From positions 149,098 to 213,097 of the forward strand of contig JAPKBW010000003.1 of assembly GCA_028823235.1 (NCBI GenBank): DNA of 64,000 nucleotides, given 5' to 3'. Positions within the stretch are counted from its first letter, which is position 1; every line of letters begins with the position of its first letter. Positions 9,596 through 18,727 of this stretch are shown here, piece after piece. Source of the stretch: Longimicrobiales bacterium. GTDB taxonomy: Bacteria; Gemmatimonadota; Gemmatimonadetes; Longimicrobiales; Gaopeijiaceae. The position numbers and the translations under genes were made by a program. The notes beneath the pieces were generated by a model, which saw only the letters and a program-made list of their open reading frames with translations, made no database searches and had not been told where the DNA came from.

Positions 9596-10171
9596 TCAGT
9601 TGGGGGGAACCAGATCCTGGCTGTTACAAACCGGATTGGTCACGTACTCGAGAGTGAGGGTCCCACCAGGCACGTCGATGATCACCGGAGTCAACTTCGC
9701 ATAGTAGACACAGCTTTCCCCAAATGAGCCCGTCGCCCGGTTGGTCTTCACGACATACACCGTACCCATAGTCACCGGCACGGGCTGGTCATCGACATAG
9801 TCGAGCGTGTCGGCCGGCGCCTCGGTCACATCCGCGAGGGTCATGTTCTCCAGCGTACTGATCGCCGCCTTACCGATCACATTGAGGGCCCCGGGAGGCA
9901 AGAGCACCAGTTTGTTCACCCTTGTATCAACCGCGAGATCCCAACTTCCGGTAACGCCAGCGGCCTCTACCTGGACCGGAATTCCTTTGAAAAAGCTGAA
10001 CGCAGAAACGAGATTCAACTCCGGCCGGGCGAGCGAATAGAGCAGCACAGTATCGGGATCGTCGGTCCAGTCGAAAGCGAAGGGATCATCACCACACGCC
10101 ACGACGCCCATGAGGAGGGCGGCACAGAGCGCGACAACGCTAGGCCATCGATGACGGGGTTGAGCAGACAT
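9596..10171 (-). CDS. Predicted lipoprotein, function unknown
   Basis: A 191-residue protein not recognised by family. With the ATG at 10171 it has a basic N-terminus, a hydrophobic stretch at about 11-24 and a lipobox ending VVAC with Cys26 as the probable lipidated residue, followed by GDD, which would normally favour inner-membrane retention under the Asp+2 rule only if Asp were at +2 (here Gly is +2). The rest is beta-rich with two further Cys residues near the C-terminus (SCVYYAK and NPVCNS). It is the first gene of the run leading through serS to gatB. The upstream ATG-like extension lacks signal-peptide character. Confidence 0.65.
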   Translation of the reverse strand: MSAQPRHRWPSVVALCAALLMGVVACGDDPFAFDWTDDPDTVLLYSLARPELNLVSAFSFFKGIPVQVEAAGVTGSWDLAVDTRVNKLVLLPPGALNVIGKAAISTLENMTLADVTEAPADTLDYVDDQPVPVTMGTVYVVKTNRATGSFGESCVYYAKLTPVIIDVPGGTLTLEYVTNPVCNSQDLVPPN

Positions 10172-10262
10172 CAGAAGACAGAGCCTCGAACAGGTACCGA
10201 AGGAGGTGGGGAAGTTGTCCGGGCAAGGCACAACGGTCAACCCCGAAAACGCGCGTAGTTAC

Positions 10263-10291
10263 TTGACTTTACCCCATTTGCCCGGTAGGTT
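10263..10291 (+). promoter_or_regulatory. Predicted sigma-70 promoter for the 10.4-13.8 kb operon
   Basis: TTGACT at 10263-10268 and TAGGTT at 10286-10291 are separated by exactly 17 bases. The same -10 hexamer and spacing occur in front of the SRP RNA gene in this window, which supports it. It would drive the receiver gene, the two nucleotidyltransferases and the metallohydrolase. Confidence 0.5.
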
Positions 10292-10366
10292 CAACGACCG
10301 TCCTGTGGTAGATGGCACCGCCTGTCGCCTACAGTCGGTCGAGGTTCCTTCGTGAGAGGTGATGCG

Positions 10367-10758
10367 GTGCCTGAGGTTTCGACTGTTCAGGAAAATGTCC
10401 GCATCCTCGTGGTTGACGACGAGCCTCACATTCGACGCGTGCTCAGCGCGATGCTCGGTAACCGCGGGTGGGCATAGTGGCCTCCAGTGGGAATCAAGGC
10501 TTGGGCGAACTGGGAACCGAAGACGTCGATCTGGTGATTCGCGACCTCATGATGCCAGACACCAATGGACTCGAGATTCTCTCCAAAATTCGTGAGGACC
10601 CCCGGCGAGCCGATACTCCGGTCATCATTCTGACTGAGAAGGGACAGGATGCGGACCGGGAAGCTGCGCTGGCCAGTGGCGCCAACGACTTCCTTACCAA
10701 GTCCTTCAGCCCCAAGAAACTCATTGCCCGAACCGAAGAGATCCTCGGCCGCGATTAG
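10367..10758 (+). pseudogene. Single-domain response regulator (CheY-like), frameshifted
   Basis: A receiver domain split over two frames. From the GTG at 10367 (another GTG lies in frame at 10352) the frame encodes the acidic pocket VRILVVDDEPHIRRVL and runs to NRGW, then hits TAG at 10475. The next frame continues IVASSGNQG, then the phosphoacceptor in VIRDLMMPD and the C-terminal lysine in FLTKSFSPKK, ending at 10758. Adding one G to the GGG at 10470-10472 restores one 130-residue protein. FLTKS in place of the usual FLTKP is a second departure from consensus. Either a recent pseudogene or a one-base sequencing error. It is the first gene after the predicted promoter at 10263. Confidence 0.8.
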
Positions 10759-11797
10759 TCCCCGAGTCTGGGTTACCGTCCTCGCGGGCGGGATCGGGTC
10801 CCGTTTCTGGCCCGCCAGCAGGCCGCAGCGCCCCAAGCAGCTTCTTCCTCTGGCCAGTGAACGCCCGCTCATCGTCGACACCGTCGACCGGGCGAGAGCA
10901 CTGGTCCCGGACGAACGCATCAGAATCCTTGCTGGCGACCACCTCGCGGCACCGTTCCAGGGGGTAGTCGACTCCCTGCCTGACTCTAGCTACTGGATCG
11001 AGCCCAGAGCACGGGGGACCGCGCCTGTTCTGGCATGGGCCGCCTGGAAGCTCCACAAACTAGATCCCGACGCGGTCATGGTGTCCCTTCACGCGGACCA
11101 CCTGATCGAACCGATCTCAGGGTTCGTGGAAACAGTCGCGAGTGCCGTCGAGATTGCTACCCGTGACGACCTCCTGCTCAGCATTGGCGTGCCTCCGCAG
11201 CGGGTGGAACCCGGGTATGGGCATATCGAGCCGGGAGAGGTGATCGAGAGCGAGGGTGAAGCCGCCGCGTATCGAGTCCGCGCGTTTCATGAAAAGCCGG
11301 ACGCCGAAACCGCTCAACGATATGTCGACGATGGCTATCTCTGGAACACGGGAATCTTCGTCTGGAAGGCCTCAACGCTGTTGGCGGAAATTGAACAATA
11401 CGCCCCAGAAGTCGCAGAGCATCTCCCGCGGATCGAGGAAAGCGACACCGCCTTCTTCGACGCGGTTCCGGTCAGCGTGATCGATCGGGCGGTGATGGAG
11501 CGGAGTGAACGGGTAGGCACTGTCACTGCGCGTTTTACGTGGGACGACGTCGGGAGCTGGGAAGCGCTGGCACGGACACGCTCCGCCGACAGCAGTGAGA
11601 ATATCATCCTTGGGCCTGGCCACGCGGTGGATGCGACAGGCAATGTGATCTACGCAGATGGGAACGCGTCGGTGGTCGTTCTCGGAGTCGATGATCTGAT
11701 CGTCGTACAGAGTGGAGGCACGACGATGGTGCTGCCGCGATCACGGGCCGGCGAAATGAAGGATCTCCTCGCGCGAATGGAGGGCCAGAAGCCTTGA
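10724..11797 (+). CDS. manC: Mannose-1-phosphate guanylyltransferase
   Basis: About 357 residues. It makes GDP-mannose from mannose-1-phosphate and GTP for cell-surface glycans. The signature LAGGIGSRFWPASR followed by PKQLLPL is the nucleotide-binding loop of this family; HADHLIE, GYGHIEPG, FHEKPD and NTGIFVWK follow in the expected order, and the C-terminal left-handed helix piece is present. The type II isomerase domain of bifunctional ManC/AlgA proteins is absent. No ATG or GTG lies close to the conserved region: the best candidates are TTG at 10724, inside the receiver gene, or a non-standard ATT at 10754. Ends in a TTGA overlap with the next gene. Confidence 0.88.
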   Translation: MPEPKRSSAAISPRVWVTVLAGGIGSRFWPASRPQRPKQLLPLASERPLIVDTVDRARALVPDERIRILAGDHLAAPFQGVVDSLPDSSYWIEPRARGTAPVLAWAAWKLHKLDPDAVMVSLHADHLIEPISGFVETVASAVEIATRDDLLLSIGVPPQRVEPGYGHIEPGEVIESEGEAAAYRVRAFHEKPDAETAQRYVDDGYLWNTGIFVWKASTLLAEIEQYAPEVAEHLPRIEESDTAFFDAVPVSVIDRAVMERSERVGTVTARFTWDDVGSWEALARTRSADSSENIILGPGHAVDATGNVIYADGNASVVVLGVDDLIVVQSGGTTMVLPRSRAGEMKDLLARMEGQKP

Positions 11798-13011
11798 GCG
11801 AACCTCGCCTCTACCTCTTCGACGACCGCCTAGCGCGCCGTTGGGCCCCGTTTTCTCTTACCCGCCCCGTCGGAGAGATGCTCTTTGGTTGTTTCACGAT
11901 TCGCGAGCGATCGGAACGAGCCATCGGACTAACCTGCGCGGCACACCTCAGCCGTACAGCTCTGATCGGCTTTGACGAACCGGGAGCAGCTCCGGCGATC
12001 GCCCTCGACGATCTGCCCTCGGACGTTCCGTCTGTCCTGCTTTCGAGCCGAGTCGTGCTTGAGACACAGGACGTCATTCTGCCCACAGGGCCCGCGCGTA
12101 TCTTCGTCCGGGGTGAGGCCGTCGGATGGGTGCTGCCTGAGGGCGCACCACCGCCACACGAACTGTGGCTTCGTGACCCATCGGCCGCACCGGACTCGGC
12201 TGGGCGTCTCGACCTCATAGGAGAACTCCTCGGGCGCCCATGGGACCTGATCGCGGAGAACGACGATCGGATCACGAGCGATATTAGCGAACTATGGCCA
12301 ACCGACTCCGACCCGGTGGGAGTGATCCGGATCGGTGATCATGCAATCTCCCTGGCTGAGGGTGCGATAATCGAACCCGGCGTCCACGTTGACGTCCGCC
12401 AAGGGCCGATCAGACTTTCCGAGAATGCTCGCGTCGAAGGACCCGCACGACTCACGGGGCCGCTCTTCGTAGGCCCGGGGTCCACAATCTTTGGCGGATC
12501 CGTCGGAACGTCTTCGATCGGTCCGGTCTGCCTGGTACGCGGAGAGGTCGCCCATTCCGTCTTTCTCGGATTCGTGAACAAGGCGCACGATGGACACATC
12601 GGACACGCGATTCTGGGCCGGTGGGTAAATCTCGGTGCGTTCACCACCAACTCCGACCTCAAGAACAACTACCGCGACGTTCGTGTGTGGACGCCGGACG
12701 GTGAGCTCGACACCGGGTTGATGAAGGTCGGATGCTTTCTTGGCGACCACGTAAAGACCGGCATCGGCACTGTCCTCAATACAGGTTCGATTTTGGGAGC
12801 CGGAACGAATGTGTTCGGAGGCACAATGCCGCCGACAGTGGTGGCCCCGTTCAGTTGGGGGGCAGGCGCCGACCGACGGGATCACAGGCTGGACAAGTTC
12901 CTTGAGACCGCCGAGCGTGCGATGGCTCGCCGAGATCAACTCTTGACGCCTGGAGTCCTCGCCGTGTTGTGCACAGCGTGGAGGGCAACCGCGGGCAGGC
13001 GAGCGGAGTGA
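11794..13011 (+). CDS. GlmU-like sugar nucleotidyltransferase/acyltransferase
   Basis: A 405-residue protein of the alternative bacterial GlmU family (putative sugar nucleotidyltransferase fused to a hexapeptide-repeat acyltransferase). The N-terminus LYLFDDRLARRWAPFSLTRP is characteristic; the C-terminal half, from about residue 185, has left-handed beta-helix repeats (IGDHAISLAEGAIIEPGV, then GHIGHAILGRWVNLGAFT and FGGTMPP). The N-terminal domain lacks the classical GxGTRM loop of standard GlmU. Its exact sugar is unknown. TTG start at 11794 overlaps the manC stop; its own stop overlaps the next GTG start, so the three genes are translationally coupled. Confidence 0.8.
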   Translation: MSEPRLYLFDDRLARRWAPFSLTRPVGEMLFGCFTIRERSERAIGLTCAAHLSRTALIGFDEPGAAPAIALDDLPSDVPSVLLSSRVVLETQDVILPTGPARIFVRGEAVGWVLPEGAPPPHELWLRDPSAAPDSAGRLDLIGELLGRPWDLIAENDDRITSDISELWPTDSDPVGVIRIGDHAISLAEGAIIEPGVHVDVRQGPIRLSENARVEGPARLTGPLFVGPGSTIFGGSVGTSSIGPVCLVRGEVAHSVFLGFVNKAHDGHIGHAILGRWVNLGAFTTNSDLKNNYRDVRVWTPDGELDTGLMKVGCFLGDHVKTGIGTVLNTGSILGAGTNVFGGTMPPTVVAPFSWGAGADRRDHRLDKFLETAERAMARRDQLLTPGVLAVLCTAWRATAGRRAE

Positions 13012-13829
13012 AACTCTCTGTACTCGGAAGCGGGAGTGGAGGCAATTCCGTCTTCGTTCAGGCCGGGAATACCCGGATTCTGGTTGATGCCGGGTTCAGT
13101 GGAAAATCGGTGGTGGAGCGGTTAGCCGTGCTGGACATCGAGCCCGAGTCGATCAACGCAATCGTGGTCACCCATGAGCACTCCGACCACACCAGTGGTG
13201 TCGGCATCTTCGCCAGAAGGTACGGCACCCGAATCTACATGACCGACCGCACCCGAGATGCGTGCGCCAAGCTGTTCTGCGGCACGGAGCGAGTCATCGA
13301 CTACTCACCAAGCCGAGCCTTCACTGTTGGAGACGCACTGATTGAGCCATTCCTGACCGTCCACGACGCGGCGGATCCGGTCGGCGTGGCCATCGTCGAT
13401 CAATGCACAGGCCTCAAGCTGGGGGTTGCGACCGACCTAGGTCGGCCGACGACCCAGATTCGACACGCCCTGGAAGGCTGCGACGTGCTGGTCCTCGAGG
13501 CCAACCACGATGAGGTGATGCTTCACATGAGCAGCTATCCAGCCTCAGTGAAACGACGCATCTCCTCGAGCCACGGCCACTTGTCCAACGAGGCTTCCGC
13601 TCGGCTCGCAACAGAGCTGATGCATCCCCGACTGGCGGCCGTCATCCTCGCCCATCTGTCGAAGCAGGCTAACACGGAGTCACTCGCGCTCGAAGTGGTC
13701 GGAAACGCTCTCAAAAAGGCGGGATGGGTCGGGCATCTGGAGGTGGCCTCTCAGAACCAGCCGACCGACCTACTGGACGTGGAAAGCCTCCGGTATCGCT
13801 CAGACTCGAACCAACTCACACTGCTCTAA
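13008..13829 (+). CDS. MBL-fold metallohydrolase, WalJ/YycJ-like
   Basis: A 273-residue metallo-beta-lactamase-fold protein. The N-terminus KLSVLGSGSGGNSV and the metal motif HEHSDH at 56-61 are typical of the WalJ/YycJ group, whose members are implicated in coordination of cell wall synthesis and DNA repair. A further VLEANHD and SHGHLSNE segments supply later ligands. The GTG at 13008 is chosen because it sits in a GTGA overlap with the upstream stop. It converges with the DUF922 gene after a 35-base gap; I see no clear terminator there. Confidence 0.85.
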   Translation: MKLSVLGSGSGGNSVFVQAGNTRILVDAGFSGKSVVERLAVLDIEPESINAIVVTHEHSDHTSGVGIFARRYGTRIYMTDRTRDACAKLFCGTERVIDYSPSRAFTVGDALIEPFLTVHDAADPVGVAIVDQCTGLKLGVATDLGRPTTQIRHALEGCDVLVLEANHDEVMLHMSSYPASVKRRISSSHGHLSNEASARLATELMHPRLAAVILAHLSKQANTESLALEVVGNALKKAGWVGHLEVASQNQPTDLLDVESLRYRSDSNQLTLL

Positions 13830-13864
13830 CTCGCTCGAGCCCCGCTCGGACCAAACCGTCCGTC

Positions 13865-14503
13865 TCAGTCCTCGACGGCTAGTCGGTATGGCGCGGTACG
13901 ATCCAGTTCGGCGTGCGCCGCGGTAAGACGGCTGTCCGCGACAGACAGCGTACTGGCAACGACCTGACGCAGCGTCGTGCACCCCTGGGCCTCAAGGTCT
14001 CCAATCGACTCTAGCAAGTCCGCTGCAGCTAGGATCACAAGATCCCGGTGCCGATACTCATGCTGCTGGATCGCCTGTTCGATGTTGCTCCATCCACCCT
14101 GCTCCGCCGCCAGTTGGCCGGCGATTGGTGACCACCTCGGCAGAGTGACCGTAATCTGGACGAAGACCTCGACCTCTCGTACCCGGCACCGACCGCCTCT
14201 CGCGACGGCGTTCCATTCAGGGCGAATGTCGAAGCGGGTCAGCCCCTGAGATCGAGGGGCTTCGGGCCCTTCGAGGTGTGTGTGGTTCAGGCGCTCCACG
14301 ACCTGCGTGAGTGTGGGTTCGTCGAGTTCGTAGAACTCCTCCACGGACCGGACATGTACACCCGGTATCGAGGGCGGGCCCGCTTCCGCCGAAGAAAGTG
14401 CTCTCCCACGCTCTTCCGGTGGCAACAGTTGCGCCGAGACCACCAACGGACCGGCCAGGACCAAGAGCGCAACGGCCAGAACGCGATACCACGCCATCGG
14501 CAC
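13865..14503 (-). CDS. Secreted DUF922-like putative metalloprotease
   Basis: 212 residues with a signal peptide (hydrophobic core at about 5-22, ending VVSAQ). The motif HEYRH at 148-152 fits the HExxH zinc signature of DUF922 proteins, annotated as secreted Zn-dependent proteases but poorly characterised. One Cys at about 106 and another in GCTTLRQV could form a disulfide. GTG at 14503 overlaps the last base of the rseP stop; an ATG two codons in (14497) is equally plausible. Being distal to rseP, it is probably the last gene of the lipid/isoprenoid operon. Confidence 0.72.
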   Translation of the reverse strand: MPMAWYRVLAVALLVLAGPLVVSAQLLPPEERGRALSSAEAGPPSIPGVHVRSVEEFYELDEPTLTQVVERLNHTHLEGPEAPRSQGLTRFDIRPEWNAVARGGRCRVREVEVFVQITVTLPRWSPIAGQLAAEQGGWSNIEQAIQQHEYRHRDLVILAAADLLESIGDLEAQGCTTLRQVVASTLSVADSRLTAAHAELDRTAPYRLAVED

Positions 14504-15864
14504 TAGAGCCCAAGCAACCTTAGGAAATCATTTCCGAGCGCCCAGATCATAATCCCGACGATCATGAAGAAGCCGACATTGCTCCACTTCAGCCGCTGCT
14601 CCAGGCTGAGAGCCCGACCCCCACGGATGGCCTCGATCCCCAGGAACACCAAGTGACCACCGTCGAGGACCGGAATGGGGAGCATGTTCAGAACAGCGAG
14701 GTTGATGCTGAACAGTGCCATGAAACGCAGAAACACATCGATGCCCGCCGCTGCTGCCTGTCCGGACGCCTCCCCGATGGTCACGATGCTGCCGACGGAA
14801 CGTGGAGAGATGTTCAACGTGACCAGATCACGCAGGAACCCAAGGATGAGCGCTGTGACAGCGGCAGTCTCTCGGTAACCCGCCTCGAAGGCTTGCCCGA
14901 TCGAAACCCGCGTGTACGTGGTGGCGATCAGCGGTGGGCTGATGCCGATACGCCCGACTTCCGTCATCGATCCGTCCGGCCGCTCCAGTTTTTCAACATC
15001 CAGCGTGACGTTGCGTGATATTTCACTCCCGTCACGGACCAACGTGAGAGCCACGCGCTCGCCAGGTCGAGCCTCAATTTGCTGGACGAAGAACGACCAA
15101 TTCAAGGTCGCGTTCCCGTCCACCTCCACAACGCGATCGCCTTCTTCCATCCCTGCATCCGAGGCCGGCGAACCCGGCGTCGCAAATCCGACTCCAGCTT
15201 CTCTCCACACTTCTACGGCGAGGGTCAGCCTCCGTCGCTCACCCTCTGTGACTGGGATACGGATTTCTACCGTTCGCGTAGGCTCAACCATGTCGATACG
15301 GAGAGGGCCCGGCGCACTACGGAATAACCCATCCTGGACGTCGCCCCAATCCTCGGTGGTGACGTCGCCCATGCGGATGATGCGACTCCCAGGCTCGACA
15401 GTTCCCAGCGCCTCAGTGCCAGGAGGCAGCGCCCCCAATTCGACGAATCCGATCCTCGTGGTGTCGAGTTCCTGGATGCCATACCGTGCAGCCAGGAAGG
15501 TGTATGTGCCAAAGGCGAACAGCATGTTCATGATCACGCCGGCGGAGATTACGAGCGTCCGCGCCCAAATCGGCTTCGCATCGAAATCCCTGTCACTCGG
15601 CACGCGTCCCTCAACAGGGACTTCGCCACCCTCGAGCTTCTCCATGACCTCGTCGTCCATGCCGCCCATTTTGACATAGCCGCCGAGAGGTATCGCGCTG
15701 ATGACGTACTCCGTCTCCCCTCGCGTGAAGCCGAAGATTCGTGGTCCGAGCCCGATCGAAAAGCGCTGGACTTCGATGCCCACGGCCTTTGCAGCCCAAA
15801 AATGGCCGAGTTCGTGCACAAAAATCAGTACACCAAGTACGACTACGGTCGCCAATATTGTCAT
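14503..15864 (-). CDS. rseP: RIP zinc metalloprotease RseP (site-2 protease)
   Basis: 453 residues of an inner-membrane protease that cuts anti-sigma factors and remnant signal peptides within the membrane. The active site HELGH is at 17-21 in the first transmembrane helix; a PDZ region lies at about 200-290 (GFATPGSPASDAGMEEGD is its ligand loop); the third conserved motif NMLPIPVLDGGH near residue 400 provides the Asp ligand. It starts at an ATG that overlaps the dxr stop as ATGA. The order dxr-rseP after cdsA is the classical one. Confidence 0.96.
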   Translation of the reverse strand: MTILATVVVLGVLIFVHELGHFWAAKAVGIEVQRFSIGLGPRIFGFTRGETEYVISAIPLGGYVKMGGMDDEVMEKLEGGEVPVEGRVPSDRDFDAKPIWARTLVISAGVIMNMLFAFGTYTFLAARYGIQELDTTRIGFVELGALPPGTEALGTVEPGSRIIRMGDVTTEDWGDVQDGLFRSAPGPLRIDMVEPTRTVEIRIPVTEGERRRLTLAVEVWREAGVGFATPGSPASDAGMEEGDRVVEVDGNATLNWSFFVQQIEARPGERVALTLVRDGSEISRNVTLDVEKLERPDGSMTEVGRIGISPPLIATTYTRVSIGQAFEAGYRETAAVTALILGFLRDLVTLNISPRSVGSIVTIGEASGQAAAAGIDVFLRFMALFSINLAVLNMLPIPVLDGGHLVFLGIEAIRGGRALSLEQRLKWSNVGFFMIVGIMIWALGNDFLRLLGL

Positions 15865-17033
15865 GAGTTGGTTCCCATTCTCGCTTCGCCGAGCCGTACG
15901 GTGACATCCACCGCCACTTCCCGGGCCGCCGTATCAACGGCGATCACGTCATCCATGTCACGAAGGTCTGAAGTCCCGGTGCGATCCATCGCTTCCGCGA
16001 CCACGTCGGCAATCTCGGGGAAACTGATCCGATCTTCCAGAAAGGCCTGTACGGCGACTTCATTTGCGGCGTTGTACACCAACGGGGTGCATCCGCTCCG
16101 TCGACCGGCGTCGACACCAAGGGCGAACATCGGGAACGCCAAATGGTCGATGTCTTCGAACGTCAAAGGCGGTGACTGTACAGGGTCGTATGAGCGCAGA
16201 GCGCTATCGGCCACTCGCTCGGGGTACACCAGCGCATAGAGAATCGGGATCTCCATCGTCGGGAAGCCCAGCTGTGCAAGGACAGACCCGTCCACCAACT
16301 CCACGAACGAATGGATGATCGACTGCGGGTGAATCACCGCTCCGATCTGGTCGTATTCGAGCCCGTAGAGGTAGTGAGCCTCAATCACTTCGAGAGCCTT
16401 GTTCGCCAGCGTCGCAGAATCGATGGTGATCTTGGCGCCCATATCCCAGGTAGGATGCTTCAGGGCCTGCGCCGCTGAGACGTCACAAAGATCCTGAGCC
16501 GTGCGGCCACGGAATGGGCCGCCGGAGGCCGTAAGGATGATCCGCTGGACATCCTCGATTTGACTGCCTTCGAGGCATTGGAGAATCGCGCTGTGTTCCG
16601 AGTCGATGGGAATAATCTCACCGCCACCAGCATGCGCGGCATTGAGAACTAGCGGCCCTCCCACGACCAGAGACTCTTTATTGGCTAATGCGACGCGGTG
16701 ACCCGACCTCAAGGCGGCGAGGGTCGGCCCAAGGCCCGCCGCGCCTACACAGGCGTTGAGTACCACGTCGACGTCGTCCCGGGCTGCGACCTCGATCAGA
16801 GCCTCACGCCCCGATCGCCAACGTGTCTGACTCGTGGACTGGGGCAGCGCTACGGTCGGGTCACTCAAGACCGCGGTGTCAGGCTCAAAGATGCTGACCT
16901 GGGCTTCGAGCTCCGCACTTCGCCGATTAGCCGTAAGTGCGACGACCTTCAAGCGGTCCGGATGGCGGGACACTACCTGGAGCGCACTCCGTCCGATCGA
17001 ACCGGTCGATCCAAGTAGTGCGATCCGAATCAC
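15861..17033 (-). CDS. dxr: 1-deoxy-D-xylulose 5-phosphate reductoisomerase
   Basis: 390 residues; catalyses DXP to MEP with NADPH, the committed step of the non-mevalonate isoprenoid pathway. The Rossmann loop GSTGSIGRSAL is at 8-18; ALANKESLVVGG, the metal-binding SEHSAI and the flexible-loop MGAKITIDSATLANKALEVIEAH follow in family order. Starts with GTG at 17033. Its product feeds the undecaprenyl diphosphate made by uppS in the same operon. Confidence 0.97.
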   Translation of the reverse strand: MIRIALLGSTGSIGRSALQVVSRHPDRLKVVALTANRRSAELEAQVSIFEPDTAVLSDPTVALPQSTSQTRWRSGREALIEVAARDDVDVVLNACVGAAGLGPTLAALRSGHRVALANKESLVVGGPLVLNAAHAGGGEIIPIDSEHSAILQCLEGSQIEDVQRIILTASGGPFRGRTAQDLCDVSAAQALKHPTWDMGAKITIDSATLANKALEVIEAHYLYGLEYDQIGAVIHPQSIIHSFVELVDGSVLAQLGFPTMEIPILYALVYPERVADSALRSYDPVQSPPLTFEDIDHLAFPMFALGVDAGRRSGCTPLVYNAANEVAVQAFLEDRISFPEIADVVAEAMDRTGTSDLRDMDDVIAVDTAAREVAVDVTVRLGEARMGTNS

Positions 17034-17070
17034 GGTGAGCGCGACCCCGCCGGTGCGATGGGGCGCGTGA

Positions 17071-17952
17071 TCACGACAGCCACCCCAAGATCAGCAGCAG
17101 GCAGTACGCGGCGGGAAACGTAAAAAGAAGCGAGTCGACTCGGTCCATGACCCCACCGTGGCCCGGGAAGAACGTTCCGGAGTCCTTGACCCCTGCTTCC
17201 CGCTTCAGCAGAGACTCGATCAGATCGCCCAGTACGGCGGTCGCACCCAGCAAAGCACCGAGCGCGGCCAAGACCCACATGCCCCCGAGTGGAGCGTTCG
17301 GGAGCTTGGGACCAAGGACAACGAACCAGAGCACCCCGCCGAAGGCCGCGCCAATCACATCTCCCCAGAATCCAACCCAGCTCTTATTCGGGCTGATGGT
17401 CGGGGCGAGCTTGCGCTTCCCCCACGCCGTCCCAGCGAACAAGGCAGCGGCATCGCCAATCCATGTGGCAAAGAGTGGCAGCGCCACAGCGGCCAGTCCA
17501 CCCAGTGCTGCGCCCTCGGGAGCTACCCATCCCGCTGCAGCAGGGAGCGCGTGCAAGAGCGGGGCGCATGCGAGAGCCAGACCCACGTAGACCGTTGCGA
17601 CCACGGTGATTCCGCTGGCGGCCAGCGGGTTTCCACCTGGTCCCCTGGTCAGCATGGACGCAACGAGTGCAATCAGGGTCGTCGCGCCAATGACCGCGAG
17701 TGCCCAAGGCGCGTAGGCGGTGAAGGACGGCAGCCAGCCGCCGAGAAGGACCAGGACTGCGGCCGCAGGCACACCTACCCATTCGATCGGTTCGATATTT
17801 TGCCGATGCGCCAGGCGATAAATCTCGTGCGTCGCCCACCCCGCGAAAGCCGAAAGAGGGAGTGCCAGAAACCAACCCCCAAGGTAGGACAGCCCCAGAA
17901 ACATCGGAATTCCGGCCCCTGCCACTGCGAAGCGTTTCCCCAGTTCACCCAC
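17071..17952 (-). CDS. cdsA: Phosphatidate cytidylyltransferase
   Basis: 293 residues, integral membrane enzyme making CDP-diacylglycerol from phosphatidate and CTP. Seven to eight hydrophobic segments are visible. The family signature lies near residues 245-275: LLKREAGVKDSG, then PGHGGVMDRVDS. Starts with GTG at 17952, nine bases after the uppS stop. CDP-DAG is the substrate of PgsA encoded at about 50 kb. Confidence 0.95.
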   Translation of the reverse strand: MGELGKRFAVAGAGIPMFLGLSYLGGWFLALPLSAFAGWATHEIYRLAHRQNIEPIEWVGVPAAAVLVLLGGWLPSFTAYAPWALAVIGATTLIALVASMLTRGPGGNPLAASGITVVATVYVGLALACAPLLHALPAAAGWVAPEGAALGGLAAVALPLFATWIGDAAALFAGTAWGKRKLAPTISPNKSWVGFWGDVIGAAFGGVLWFVVLGPKLPNAPLGGMWVLAALGALLGATAVLGDLIESLLKREAGVKDSGTFFPGHGGVMDRVDSLLFTFPAAYCLLLILGWLS

Positions 17953-17961
17953 GGTTTGTGC

Positions 17962-18705
17962 TCACTCCGACGCGACTCGTCCAAACCGTCGCTCGCGCCG
18001 CTGAAAGTTGAGGATCGCGTCAAAAAGGTGTTCACGATCGAAGTCCGGCCACAGCACATCAGTGATATACAGCTCAGTGTACGCAAGCTGCCACAGCATG
18101 AAATTGCTAATGCGGTATTCTCCCGAGGTCCTGATCAGGAGATCAGGGTCGGGGACTCCCGGAGTAAAAAGCGCTCCAGCCAGCTCATCTTCATCGATAT
18201 CCTCCACTGAAAGTGAGCCCTGAGCGACTCGATCCGCGAGGATACGCGCCGCTCTCAGGATTTCCTCTCTTCCGCCGTAGGAGATCATCAGGTTCAGTCG
18301 AAGGGCGGTGCCGCCCCGGGTCTTGCTGACAATCGCGTCGACCGCCGAACGTGTCGGGGCATCAATCCGCTCAAGGTCCCCCAGGACGTGAACCTCCACG
18401 CCTTGGCGCCGTAACTCAGTCCCTTCTTTTTTTGCGTACAGCTGCAGGAGAACCATCAGCGCAGAAACTTCCTGCGCGGGGCGGCTCCAGTTTTCTGTGG
18501 AGAACGCGAACAGAGTGAGAATATTGACGCCCGAGTCGACGGCTCCCTCGATCGCCTCTCTCACGGATTTCATCCCCTCACGATGGCCTAGGTGCCGAGG
18601 GAGTCCGCGATCGCAAGCCCACCGGCCGTTTCCGTCCATTATCACGGCTACGTGCGAGGGCACATCATTGGCTAGGCGAATTCGATCGAGGCGGTCACTG
18701 GGCAT
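17962..18705 (-). CDS. uppS: Isoprenyl transferase (undecaprenyl diphosphate synthase)
   Basis: 247 residues of a cis-prenyltransferase that makes the C55 carrier for peptidoglycan and other glycans. IMDGNGRWA at 22-30 includes catalytic Asp24; GHREGMKSVRE, TLFAFSTENW and the C-terminal PDLLIRTSGEYRISNFMLWQ are family-specific. ATG start. Located between frr and cdsA, the usual bacterial context. Confidence 0.97.
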   Translation of the reverse strand: MPSDRLDRIRLANDVPSHVAVIMDGNGRWACDRGLPRHLGHREGMKSVREAIEGAVDSGVNILTLFAFSTENWSRPAQEVSALMVLLQLYAKKEGTELRRQGVEVHVLGDLERIDAPTRSAVDAIVSKTRGGTALRLNLMISYGGREEILRAARILADRVAQGSLSVEDIDEDELAGALFTPGVPDPDLLIRTSGEYRISNFMLWQLAYTELYITDVLWPDFDREHLFDAILNFQRRERRFGRVASE

Positions 18706-18727
18706 TAGATCAATTCGTGAGGCGGGA

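Noticed and set aside
17158..18210. 350-codon open frame on plus
   Set aside because: Shadow of cdsA and uppS; composition is low in hydrophobic residues and shows no family motif.
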